Assembly: GCA_046328505.1 (NCBI GenBank)
Contig: JAXLWL010000004.1
Location: 248,001 to 312,000, forward strand
Length of the DNA: 64,000 nucleotides
Source of the DNA: JBDHWG01 sp046328505
Lineage (GTDB): Bacteria; Chloroflexota; Anaerolineae; Epilineales; JAHCIE01
Direction: 5' to 3'
In this document: one piece after another, positions 49,891 to 57,273 of the stretch
How positions within the stretch are numbered: the first letter of the stretch is position 1
How the letters are laid out: each line of letters opens with the position of its first letter
Made by a program: the position numbers and the translations under genes
Notes under the pieces: model-generated
What the model was told of the DNA's origin: nothing
Seen by the model: only the letters and a program-made list of their open reading frames with translations
Databases searched by the model: none

Positions 49891-50832
49891 ATGGGACGCG
49901 CAAGGTATATTCGCAATCGCCTCTTGCTCGCGGTATTCGTGTTGTTCGGGGTGACCCTGCTCATCTTCAGCATGGTGCGCGTGCTGCCCGGCGACCCCGC
50001 TTTCCTCATCCTGGGCGACCGCGCCACGGAGGAGAAGGCGGCGCAGCTGCGCGAGCAGCTCGGGCTGAACCGGCCGCTGCCCGAGCAGTACTTTCGCTTT
50101 GTCACCGGCTTCGTGCGCGGGGATTTGGGGGATTCACTCCTCTACCGCCAGCCGGTCAGCGACCTTGTCTGGAAGCGCGTGCCGACCTCCATCGGCCTGG
50201 CGTTCTACGCGATGGCGATGGCCGCCTTGATTACGCTATTCTTTGGCATTCTCGCCGCGATGAACCAGGGACGCGTGGCCGACCACGGGATACGTGTCAC
50301 CTTTCTGGTCATGCTGACGATGCCCGGCTTCTGGCTTGGCATTCTGCTGATTCTACTGTTCGCCCTGCGGCTGCACTGGTTCCCGGTGGGCGGCTTTGGA
50401 AACACGTTCCCCGAGCATTTGTGGTATCTGTTCCTGCCCGCATTAGCCCTCGCGCTGCCGCTGTCGGCAATTCTCATCCGTAACCTGCGCGGGCAGATTA
50501 TCACCGTCAAGCGCGACGACTACGTGCGAACAGCGCGGGCCAAGGGGGTGAGCGAGAGCGGCATCCTCACGGGCCATGTCCTGCGCAATGCCCTCCTGCC
50601 GGTTGTGACGATCTTCGGCCTCCAGTTCGGCGCGCTCGTCGGCGGCGCCGTCGTCGTCGAGACGGTGTTCGCTATTCCCGGCATGGGCCAGTTGCTCATT
50701 CAATCAATCACGGGGCGCGACTACCCCGTCGTCCAGGCCATCGTCGTCATCAGCGCGGCGCTGGTCATCATCGTCAATCTGTTCGTTGACCTGTCTTACT
50801 CATTCCTCGATCCACGGGTGACGTATGACTGA
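49891..50832 (+). CDS. peptide ABC transporter permease (DppB type)
   Basis: 313 residues with six membrane helices. The N-terminus YIRNRLLLAVFVLFGVTLLI and LPGDPA are typical of DppB/OppB. The EAA loop that meets the ATPase reads DYVRTARAKGVSESGILTGH with RNALLPVVTI. It pairs with the next gene's product to make the channel. There is no good ribosome site, but the ATG is 14 bases after the intercistronic stem. Confidence 0.94.
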   Translation: MGRARYIRNRLLLAVFVLFGVTLLIFSMVRVLPGDPAFLILGDRATEEKAAQLREQLGLNRPLPEQYFRFVTGFVRGDLGDSLLYRQPVSDLVWKRVPTSIGLAFYAMAMAALITLFFGILAAMNQGRVADHGIRVTFLVMLTMPGFWLGILLILLFALRLHWFPVGGFGNTFPEHLWYLFLPALALALPLSAILIRNLRGQIITVKRDDYVRTARAKGVSESGILTGHVLRNALLPVVTIFGLQFGALVGGAVVVETVFAIPGMGQLLIQSITGRDYPVVQAIVVISAALVIIVNLFVDLSYSFLDPRVTYD

Positions 50833-51700
50833 GCAAGCTCTAAACACCCCGTCCGTCGCATCCGTGAAGCCATATCGGCCGAGCTGGCGGCTGCGCCTGG
50901 AGCGGCGCGGTCTGAACCCGACCCTCCTGGCGGGGCTCATCATGCTCGGCCTCATCATCCTGGCGGCCCTCGCTGCGCCGCTCCTGACCCCGTATAACCC
51001 CATCGAGCAGAGCCTGAACGACTCCTTCCTGCCACCGCTCAGTCCGGGCCACATCCTGGGTACGGACAATTTCGGCCGCGACATCTGGAGCCGCATCATC
51101 TATGGCTCACGCCTCGACTTGCAGATCGGGTTCATCTCGGTGCTGTTCCCGTTCTTCTTCGGCATCTTCATCGGTATCATGGCCGGCTACCTCGGCGGCA
51201 AGACGGATACGGCCATGATGCGCGTCGTCGACGTGCTGATGGCTTTCCCCTTCCTCATCCTGGTCATCGCCATCATGGCCGTCCTCGGGCCGGGCCTCAC
51301 CAACCTGTACATTGCCGTCGCCATCGTCGGCTGGATTCCTTACTCGCGCCTGGTGCGGGGGCAAACGCTGGCGACGCGGAATCTTGAATACGTGCAGGCG
51401 GCGAAATCCGTCGGCTGCAACACGCCACGTATCCTGGGACGCCACATCCTGCCCAACGTCACCGGGCCGGCGCTTATTTACGTGTTCACCGGCATGGTGC
51501 TCGCCATTCTCACCGGCGCGACCCTCAGCTTCCTCGGCCTCGGCCCGCAGCCGCCGACGCCCGAGTGGGGCGCTATGATCGCCGAGGGGCGTCAGTATCT
51601 CCTGCAAGCGCCGTGGATGGCGACAATACCGGGCCTCGCCCTGCTCGTCGTCGGCGTCGCCTTCAGCCTCATCGCCGATGGATTGGCGGAACGCCGCTAG
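50825..51700 (+). CDS. peptide ABC transporter permease (DppC type)
   Basis: 291 residues; the start overlaps the DppB-type gene by 8 bases. The N-terminal segment precedes LAGLIMLGLIILAALAAPLL, then GTDNFGRDIWSRIIYGSR, the DppC hallmark. The EAA loop is LEYVQAAKSVGCNTPRILGR with HILPNV. It completes the membrane part of the importer. DppD/DppF-type ATPase genes do not follow; instead a P-loop-like protein of unknown role does, so the ATPases must be encoded elsewhere. Confidence 0.94.
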   Translation: MTEQALNTPSVASVKPYRPSWRLRLERRGLNPTLLAGLIMLGLIILAALAAPLLTPYNPIEQSLNDSFLPPLSPGHILGTDNFGRDIWSRIIYGSRLDLQIGFISVLFPFFFGIFIGIMAGYLGGKTDTAMMRVVDVLMAFPFLILVIAIMAVLGPGLTNLYIAVAIVGWIPYSRLVRGQTLATRNLEYVQAAKSVGCNTPRILGRHILPNVTGPALIYVFTGMVLAILTGATLSFLGLGPQPPTPEWGAMIAEGRQYLLQAPWMATIPGLALLVVGVAFSLIADGLAERR

Positions 51701-51703
51701 CGC

Positions 51704-52333
51704 ATGACCAAACTGACGCCGAAAGTCATCCTCGAAGGCACGCGGCTGACGTTCAAGACGGACATCGCCTTCGCTCTCAACGAGCATCCCCGCGTCGTCG
51801 GCCCGCGAAAGTACCGTTACCACTCGCCGCTCATCTCCGGCGAGTGGTGCGCGTTCACCAATTTCCCCTGGGGGCGCGGCCTTATTAACTTCGAGCCCCA
51901 GGAAGAGGCGCTGGCCATGGAGACGTACGCCACGTGGGTGCGCCTGTTCGAGCTGCAGCGCTACTATTCCTGGATCATCGACCGGTTCCACATCTCGACG
52001 CAGGCGTACCAGCTCGAAACCTACGGCAAAGAGTACGACTTCCGTTGGCTCGAAGAGCGTCTGTTGCCGCTCAACTTCCGCCTCATATTCTGCACCCGGA
52101 CGCCGGAGTCCTTCGCCGCGGCCCGCCACGAGCGCCTGAAAGTTTCCGGCAACCCGTCTCAATACGACGACCTGACGCGCTTTGTCGCGGAACAGGCGCT
52201 CATGGAGCGGCTCGTAGCCGCGTCGCTGTTGCCGTGCTTGACCGTTGATATGTCTGACAATGACATTCCCAAGGCTGTCGAAACGATTGCCGACTGGCTC
52301 GAAGCCACCGGCGGCCTCAGCATGCCGGACTAG
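51704..52333 (+). CDS. nucleoside/thymidylate-kinase-like protein with altered P-loop
   Basis: 209 residues, starting 3 bases after the permease stop, so probably coupled to it. VILEGTRLTFKTDIAFALNE at the start looks like a kinase P-loop strand and helix, but the loop GTRLTFKT (12-19) has Phe where Walker A needs Gly. LETYGKEYDFRWLEERLLPL and FRLIFCTRTPESFAAARHER fit the middle of a deoxynucleoside- or thymidylate-kinase fold with an arginine-rich lid. I do not recognise a specific family. Its place in a transport operon parallels the cytidylate-kinase-like gene at 30575. Confidence 0.7.
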   Translation: MTKLTPKVILEGTRLTFKTDIAFALNEHPRVVGPRKYRYHSPLISGEWCAFTNFPWGRGLINFEPQEEALAMETYATWVRLFELQRYYSWIIDRFHISTQAYQLETYGKEYDFRWLEERLLPLNFRLIFCTRTPESFAAARHERLKVSGNPSQYDDLTRFVAEQALMERLVAASLLPCLTVDMSDNDIPKAVETIADWLEATGGLSMPD

Positions 52334-52342
52334 CATGGCCGC

Positions 52343-52371
52343 TTGTCGTCGCCCGTCGGCGGTACTATACT
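52343..52371 (+). promoter_or_regulatory. promoter of the MoaD-like gene
   Basis: TTGTCG (52343-52348), 17 bases, TATACT (52366-52371), 49 bases before the ATG. Confidence 0.65.
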
Positions 52372-52419
52372 TAGCTCAGATCCCTATGCTTGCCACGATC
52401 TTTTCCGCGGAGGCCTACC

Positions 52420-52665
52420 ATGCAAGTGCCGGTTCGATTCAGCGCCGGTCTGGCGCAGGAGATCGGCGCGCCTCGCCTCTCGATTGACGTGCCGGATGGC
52501 GCGACGGTCGCCGACCTGATGCTTCAGCTTCACGCCGCCTACCCTGACGCTTCCCGTCTCTCCACAGCGCTGGCCGTTATCAACGGTCAGTACGTTTCGT
52601 CCACAGCCACTCTGCCCCCTGATCGAGAGGTAGCGCTCCTGCTCCCTGTCTCAGGGGGTATTTAG
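52420..52665 (+). CDS. MoaD/ThiS-like ubiquitin-fold protein ending Gly-Gly-Ile
   Basis: 81 residues from ATG 52420, with GGAGG at 52409-52413. VPVRFSAGLAQEIGAPRLSI starts the beta-grasp fold; TVADLMLQLHAAYPDASRL and AVINGQYVSSTATLPPDREV follow. The end is LLLPVSGGI. Active MoaD and ThiS end in free Gly-Gly, where sulfur is attached; here one Ile follows. It may need trimming, or may not be a sulfur carrier. No MoaE, ThiG or E1-like gene is adjacent. The formamidase-like gene begins 47 bases downstream. Confidence 0.85.
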   Translation: MQVPVRFSAGLAQEIGAPRLSIDVPDGATVADLMLQLHAAYPDASRLSTALAVINGQYVSSTATLPPDREVALLLPVSGGI

Positions 52666-52712
52666 CCTCACCGCGTTTTCAGAGTAACCGAATCTCTGTA
52701 TTAGGAGGACCA

Positions 52713-54062
52713 ATGACTGCTCCTGTCTCTGAAATGCCAGCCGTCACTCAACCCGCCGAAAGCGGCGCGCACCGCACGGTATTCGTGGATCAGTACACCA
52801 ACGGCATCCTCGACCCCGCCCGGCCGATGCTCGGCCCTGTCAAAGACGGCGGCCACATCGTCGCCAACACCGCGCCCGGCTGCTGGGGGCCAATGATCAC
52901 CCCAGCCATTCGCGGCGGCCATGAAGTGACGCGGCCCGTGTATGTCGAAGGCGCGGAGGTGGGCGATGCCATCGCCATTCGCATCCTCGATATCAGTGTC
53001 ACGTCGCTCGCCACCGCGTCCGGCAACGACGTGTTCATGGCCGGGCGCTTCCTGGGCGATCCGTATGTCGCCGGCAAGTGCCCCCAGTGCGGCGCTCTCT
53101 ACCCGGAGACGCACCTGGAAGGCATCGGCCAGACGGCGGTGCGCTGCAACAACTGCGGCGCGGACGTCGCCCCCTTCAACTTCACCAACGGTTACACCAT
53201 CTTCTTCGATCCGAACCATCAGATCGGCGTGACCCTTACGCAGGAGGCCGCCGAGAGCATCGCCTGGAAGGCGAAAGAATACGCTGCTCTCCCCGACAAC
53301 TCGGTCCAGAATCCCATCCTGGCCTTCGCGCCGCACGACCTGGTGGGCCTGGTCGCTCGCTTACGCCCGTTCATGGGCCAGATCGGCACCACGCCGTCGA
53401 TGCCCTTCCCCGACTCCCACAACGCCGGCGACTTCGGCTCCTTCCTCCTGGGCGCGCCGCACGAGTACGCCGTCACGGCAGAGCAACTGGCGCAGCACCG
53501 CACCGACGGCCACATGGACATCGACGCTGTGCGCGCCGGCGCGATCCTGATCTGCCCGGTCAAGGTACCCGGCGGCGGTGTCTACCTCGGCGACATGCAC
53601 GCGTTGCAGGGTGACGGCGAAATCGCCGGCCATACGTGCGATGTGTCCGGCACGGTTACGCTCCAGGTTCACGTCATCAAGGGTCTGAGCATCGACGGGC
53701 CGCTGCTGTTCCCGGTCGTGGAGGACCTGCCCTTCGTCGCCCGCCCGCTCACTGAGGCCGAGCGCGCCCGCGCCGAGCAGATCGCGGCGCAGTGGGGCAT
53801 CGACAAGCTCGAAGAGTCCGCGCCTATCTCCGTCGTCGGCACGGGGCCTGACCTCAACGCCGCGACCGAGAATGGCCTGCAGCGCGCGGCGTGGCTGCTC
53901 AACATGACCGTGCCGGAAGTGAAGAACCGCGCGACTATCACCGGCGCGATCGAGATCGGCCGCAACCCTGGCGTCGTGCAGGTGACATTCCGCGCGCCGC
54001 TGGACCGCCTGGCGGAGCGTGGCCTGCTGCCCTTCGTCCGCGACATGTACGGCATCGGCTAA
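52713..54062 (+). CDS. acetamidase/formamidase family protein with zinc-ribbon insert
   Basis: 449 residues; AGGAGG precedes ATG. The FmdA/AmdA fold is shown by GPMITPAIRGGHEVTRPVYV near the start, FGSFLLGAPHEYAVTAEQLA, and GGGVYLGDMHALQGDGEIAG with HTCDVSGTVTLQ, the metal and active-site region. Family enzymes hydrolyse formamide or acetamide to ammonia and the acid. An insert with CPQC (Cys123, Cys126) and CNNC (Cys145, Cys148) is a probable zinc ribbon, and it accounts for the extra length over the usual 400 residues. It is cytoplasmic; a terminator follows. Confidence 0.9.
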   Translation: MTAPVSEMPAVTQPAESGAHRTVFVDQYTNGILDPARPMLGPVKDGGHIVANTAPGCWGPMITPAIRGGHEVTRPVYVEGAEVGDAIAIRILDISVTSLATASGNDVFMAGRFLGDPYVAGKCPQCGALYPETHLEGIGQTAVRCNNCGADVAPFNFTNGYTIFFDPNHQIGVTLTQEAAESIAWKAKEYAALPDNSVQNPILAFAPHDLVGLVARLRPFMGQIGTTPSMPFPDSHNAGDFGSFLLGAPHEYAVTAEQLAQHRTDGHMDIDAVRAGAILICPVKVPGGGVYLGDMHALQGDGEIAGHTCDVSGTVTLQVHVIKGLSIDGPLLFPVVEDLPFVARPLTEAERARAEQIAAQWGIDKLEESAPISVVGTGPDLNAATENGLQRAAWLLNMTVPEVKNRATITGAIEIGRNPGVVQVTFRAPLDRLAERGLLPFVRDMYGIG

Positions 54063-54085
54063 CGCACCCGGCAGTGGAAATACGA

Positions 54086-54112
54086 CGAGGGGGCGCACCA
54101 CGCGCCCCCTCG
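54086..54112 (+). terminator. terminator after the formamidase gene
   Basis: CGAGGGGGCGC and GCGCCCCCTCG form an 11-bp stem with a 5-base loop, 23 bases after the stop. Confidence 0.75.
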
Positions 54113-54151
54113 CTCTGTTCCGCCAGAAAGCTCTATCCCTTTTTCGGTGAG

Positions 54152-54181
54152 TTGACAACGCCTTCCGCCCGGCGGTATACT
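54152..54181 (+). promoter_or_regulatory. promoter of the membrane hydrolase gene
   Basis: TTGACA (54152-54157), 18 bases, TATACT (54176-54181), 50 bases before the ATG. Confidence 0.8.
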
Positions 54182-54231
54182 GGGTAACAAACAATATACC
54201 AAAAGCCACTTGTTGGCCAAAGAGATATCTT

Positions 54232-55521
54232 ATGCATGCCGGTGTTCAATGGACGAGCACTGCCCGCACGAGGCTCTCACCGCCCGTGGCCCGTCGAATT
54301 ATTGGCGCCTTCCTGCTGGCCCTGGCGCTGCTCGCGATCCTGATCATGTCCCTCTTCGTCGCCGTCCTTCCCGCCACCACCCTTGTTCCACCGGCCGTCT
54401 GGATTCCGCTAGCTGCTGCCGACCTCGCTCTCTTTGTCGCCGTCGTCATCTATCGACGCCGACCCGACGTGGTCGCGGCCCTGGTCGGCGGAGCCATCCT
54501 GGTGGCCCTCCTCGCCGTGGCGGCATCTCAGGCATTCGCCGGGACGGCGCCCATTCTAGGGGATGATGGTCAGTCGCTGCCCGGCAGTATCGCCGCCATG
54601 GAGAAGGTCAGTCTCAATGGCAGTGAGCAGTGGATTACCATTCGCGGCAAGGACGCCACTAAACCCGTGCTGCTCTACCTGGGCGTCGGCGGCCCCGGCG
54701 CCGGCGGCTTCCCTGCCACGCGCACGACCCTGGCGCCGCTGGAAGACCACTTCGTCGTCGTGAATTGGGACCAGCCGGGGACAGGCAAGTCGTACAATGC
54801 TGTGCCAATCTCAGATCTCACCGTGCAGCGCTTCGTCGAGGACGCGCGCGTGTTGACCGAGATGCTGCGTACCCGCTTCCACCAGGACAAAATCTACGTC
54901 GTGGGGCTGTCGTGGGGAACCATCCTGGGCATCAAGCTTGTGCAACAGTACCCCGACCTGTTTTACGCCTACGCCGGCAGCGGGCAGATGGTCAATACGA
55001 CTGAGAACGACCGCTTCGGCTACGATCTTGCGCTCAAGCTAGCGATCGAGCGCGGGGATACGCGAACGGCCGACACGCTGCGGAGCTACGGGCCGCCGCC
55101 GTACACGGGCGATGGCATGGCGTTGAAGTACATGGCCTACAATAACGTCCTGTTCGACTACATGGGCTCGTTGCGGCTGGAAGGGGTTCTGCTGCTCGTG
55201 CCGCAATTTGCGTATGAGTACGGGTGGGTGGACAGGCTGAACTTTGCGCGTGGCCTGATCGACTCGTATCCCGTGGTCTACTCGCAGCTCAACGACCTCG
55301 ACTTCACCACCCAGGCGGCGAAGCTTGCGGTGCCTGTGTATTTTCTGGTTGGGAAGAATGACGTCAACGCGGTCGCGGCGCTGGTCGAGCGATACTACAA
55401 CGTACTGCAAGCGCCGCAGAAGGAGCTTGTCTGGCTCGACTCGGCGCACGGCGCAGGGGCGCAAGAGTACCTGGACGTGCTGGTGAATCACGTGCTGGCG
55501 CAGTCACCGCCGACAAAATAA
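54232..55521 (+). CDS. membrane-attached alpha/beta hydrolase
   Basis: 429 residues. The N-terminal 110 residues hold three hydrophobic helices (about 22-48, 54-72, 82-104). The alpha/beta hydrolase domain follows: VLLYLGVGGPGAGGFPATRT (oxyanion HG-like region) and FVVVNWDQPGTGKSYN as in proline iminopeptidase relatives. The nucleophile Ser is in VVGLSWGTILGI, the acid Asp in FLVGKNDVN and His in WLDSAHGAG. It probably acts at the outer membrane face on a peptide or ester. It has its own promoter and terminator. Confidence 0.88.
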   Translation: MHAGVQWTSTARTRLSPPVARRIIGAFLLALALLAILIMSLFVAVLPATTLVPPAVWIPLAAADLALFVAVVIYRRRPDVVAALVGGAILVALLAVAASQAFAGTAPILGDDGQSLPGSIAAMEKVSLNGSEQWITIRGKDATKPVLLYLGVGGPGAGGFPATRTTLAPLEDHFVVVNWDQPGTGKSYNAVPISDLTVQRFVEDARVLTEMLRTRFHQDKIYVVGLSWGTILGIKLVQQYPDLFYAYAGSGQMVNTTENDRFGYDLALKLAIERGDTRTADTLRSYGPPPYTGDGMALKYMAYNNVLFDYMGSLRLEGVLLLVPQFAYEYGWVDRLNFARGLIDSYPVVYSQLNDLDFTTQAAKLAVPVYFLVGKNDVNAVAALVERYYNVLQAPQKELVWLDSAHGAGAQEYLDVLVNHVLAQSPPTK

Positions 55522-55554
55522 GACGGCCGGCTCGGAGGGCGCGTACGCAATAGC

Positions 55555-55590
55555 AAAGTCCTGCGGACCGATGAGGTCCGGCAGGACTTT
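55555..55590 (+). terminator. stem-loop terminator
   Basis: AAAGTCCTGC-GGACC pairs with GGTCC-GGCAGGACTTT with one bulged base and a 5-base loop, 34 bases after the hydrolase stop. Confidence 0.8.
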
Positions 55591-55620
55591 GGTCGTTACA
55601 TTCGCGTTGCGCTCGGGTCA

Positions 55621-55797
55621 TATACGCGGATAGAAAAGCTGCAAAGCAGCGTCATTGCGAGGAGGGCGGCAGCCCGACGAAGCAATCTCACCACGGGCAA
55701 AAGCATCCTCACTCAGGGTAGACTGCCGGTCGCAAGGGCGGGAGATTGCGTCGCTTCGCTCGCAATGACAGCCTTTCTATACACGCTTGGTATTAGC
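55621..55797. mobile_element. MITE-like non-coding repeat, short copy
   Basis: It starts TATACGCGGATAGAAAAGCT and its reverse-complemented end starts TAATACCAAGCGTGTATAGA. Bases 55659-55795 match 17031-17169 at roughly 85-90% by eye, including the CCGGTCGCAA and CACGCTTGGTATTA blocks. Compared with the long copy at 16799-17169, about 200 internal bases are missing. Its right end covers the stop codon of the DUF2442 gene. Confidence 0.65.
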
Positions 55798-56107
55798 TCT
55801 GCTGTTTGCGAAGACTCAGCCACCGCTCGAACGAAGCGGCGCTTTCCGTCGACTTCTTTCCCAGGAGCAAACCTGCGACCCCGATATCTTCGTCGAGGTC
55901 GGGCCAATGGATGCCGTAGCCAGCGCCACTGAGCTGGTAGTTGGAGCGCTCCGAATCCGTGGCATAGGCAAGGCGGGGATACCACCCGATGGGCACGGCG
56001 ATGGTCCGGCCATCTTCCAGGTCTACCGACAATGTGTCGTCCGTCACGAACACGCTCACGGCTCGCACCGTCACGAGCTCATTACCCACAGAAAGCGTCC
56101 CACTCAC
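55793..56107 (-). CDS. DUF2442 protein
   Basis: 104 residues from GTG 56107 or 98 from GTG 56089; the latter better fits the family start. VFVTDDTLSVDLEDGRTIAV, PIGWYPRLAYATDSERSNYQ and GIHWPDLDEDIGVAGLLLG are the DUF2442 hallmarks. DUF2442 genes are commonly paired with DUF4160 genes in toxin-antitoxin-like modules of unproven activity; here the upstream partner is only a fragment (56092-56214). The final codon overlaps the end of a MITE-like repeat, which may have supplied the present stop. Confidence 0.88.
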   Translation of the reverse strand: MSGTLSVGNELVTVRAVSVFVTDDTLSVDLEDGRTIAVPIGWYPRLAYATDSERSNYQLSGAGYGIHWPDLDEDIGVAGLLLGKKSTESAASFERWLSLRKQQS

Positions 56108-56214
56108 GGATCAAGACCTCCAAATTGCCACGGATCATCCGCTCGATGTCGCGCACTTCCTTGCGGCTAAACCCATGATTCTCGGCTACAGCGATATTCG
56201 GCTCCAGTCCACTA
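56092..56214 (-). pseudogene. truncated DUF4160 gene (C-terminal half only)
   Basis: The minus strand encodes LEPNIAVAENHGFSRKEVRD and then IERMIRGNLEVLIREWDAFC-Gly before TAA (56094-56092). This is the C-terminal half of DUF4160 proteins. The conserved N-terminal half, with the His-rich MYxxDHxPPHFHA segment, is missing: homology stops at the pheA stop codon (56214). No ATG or GTG starts it in frame except an internal ATG. It overlaps the start of DUF2442, as in intact pairs. A deletion that joined pheA to the middle of this gene is the simplest explanation. Confidence 0.75.
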
Positions 56215-57057
56215 CTCCCTTGTAGCAGCTTTCGGGTAGGAGCCCAGGATGCGCAGGTAGCTGGCGTACTCGGCCAGGTGGTCCAGCGCCTTCAAGCAGC
56301 GCGGGTCGGCCAGGCTGCCGGAGAAGTCCAGGTAGAAGTAGTACTCGAACGGCTTGCCCTTCAGCGGACGCGACTCGATCTTGGTAAGATCAATATCGCG
56401 CAGGGCGAACACCGACAGCGCCTTGAACAGGCTGCCGGGGACATTCGAGGCGGCGAACACCAGGGAGGTTTTGGCGGGAACGTCGAGGGGCGGCGGAGGA
56501 GGCGCCTCGCGCGCCAGCGCCAGGAAGCGCGTGTAGTTCTCCGGGTCGTCCTCGATGCTTTCCATCAGAATCGCCAGGCCGTAGACTTCCGCCGCGCGGC
56601 GGCTGGCGATAGCGGCGCCGTCGCGGATGCCCTGCTCGCGGACGTACTTGGCGCTGCCGGCCGTGTCGTACATCGGCACGCGCTCCAGGCCCAGCCGCTC
56701 CAGCGTCCCCTCGCATTGCGCGAGACCCTGGGGGTGGGAGTAGACGCGCTGCAGGTCCTCCAGCTTGACGTCCGGGAGCGCGAGCAGGTTGTGGACGACG
56801 CGCAGATTCTCCTCGCCGATGATAGCGAGGTCGTGGCGCAGGAGAAGGTCATAGTTGCGGTGGATGGAGCCGCCGAGGGAGTTCTCGATAGGCACCATGC
56901 CGCGTTCGCAGACACCATCGGCGACGCTGCGGAAGACGTCATCGAATTCCTCGCATGGCACAGGCTCGATGTCGGCGCCGAAATGGGCGATGGCGGCTGC
57001 CTCCGAGAAGGCGCCGCGCTCGCCCTGGAATGCGACGCGCAGGGGTGAGTTGCTCAT
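56212..57057 (-). CDS. pheA: prephenate dehydratase
   Basis: 281 residues from ATG 57057; the open frame upstream to 57231 has no support. The catalytic domain has VAFQGERGAFSEAAAIAHFG, MVPIENSLGGSIHRNYDLL and the active-site Thr-Arg-Phe in ENYTRFLALA. The C-terminal ACT domain carries KIESRPLKGKPFEYYFYLD, the phenylalanine-binding ESRP motif, so feedback inhibition is expected. It converts prephenate to phenylpyruvate. There is no chorismate mutase domain. A strong 16-base palindrome, AGCGACTCGAGTCGCT, lies upstream at 57091-57106. Confidence 0.95.
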   Translation of the reverse strand: MSNSPLRVAFQGERGAFSEAAAIAHFGADIEPVPCEEFDDVFRSVADGVCERGMVPIENSLGGSIHRNYDLLLRHDLAIIGEENLRVVHNLLALPDVKLEDLQRVYSHPQGLAQCEGTLERLGLERVPMYDTAGSAKYVREQGIRDGAAIASRRAAEVYGLAILMESIEDDPENYTRFLALAREAPPPPPLDVPAKTSLVFAASNVPGSLFKALSVFALRDIDLTKIESRPLKGKPFEYYFYLDFSGSLADPRCLKALDHLAEYASYLRILGSYPKAATRE

Positions 57058-57155
57058 GATGAAGTACCTTAGAAGATCCAGAAAAGTCGTAGCGACTCGA
57101 GTCGCTCTTGGGCCGAACGACTGATGTAGATTAACTAATTGTTGCCGCAATAGGG

Positions 57156-57218
57156 CTCGCGCTGGAGAGCCATCTCCAGCGCCTCCGACGGGCGGTGGAG
57201 TTGGTACTCCACCGCGAG
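57156..57218. terminator. pair of stem-loops between argJ and pheA
   Basis: Hairpin 1: CGCTGGAG/CTCCAGCG (57160-57167, 57174-57181). Hairpin 2: GCGGTGGAG/CTCCACCGC (57192-57200, 57207-57215). CTCG/CGAG flank both and could close them into a three-way junction. They lie 59 bases past the argJ stop and could end that transcript or form a pheA leader. Confidence 0.5.
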
Positions 57219-57273
57219 CGGAATACGGCACTAATCAGTAATGGCTCACAAGTCGTTGCTACATGTCACGCAG

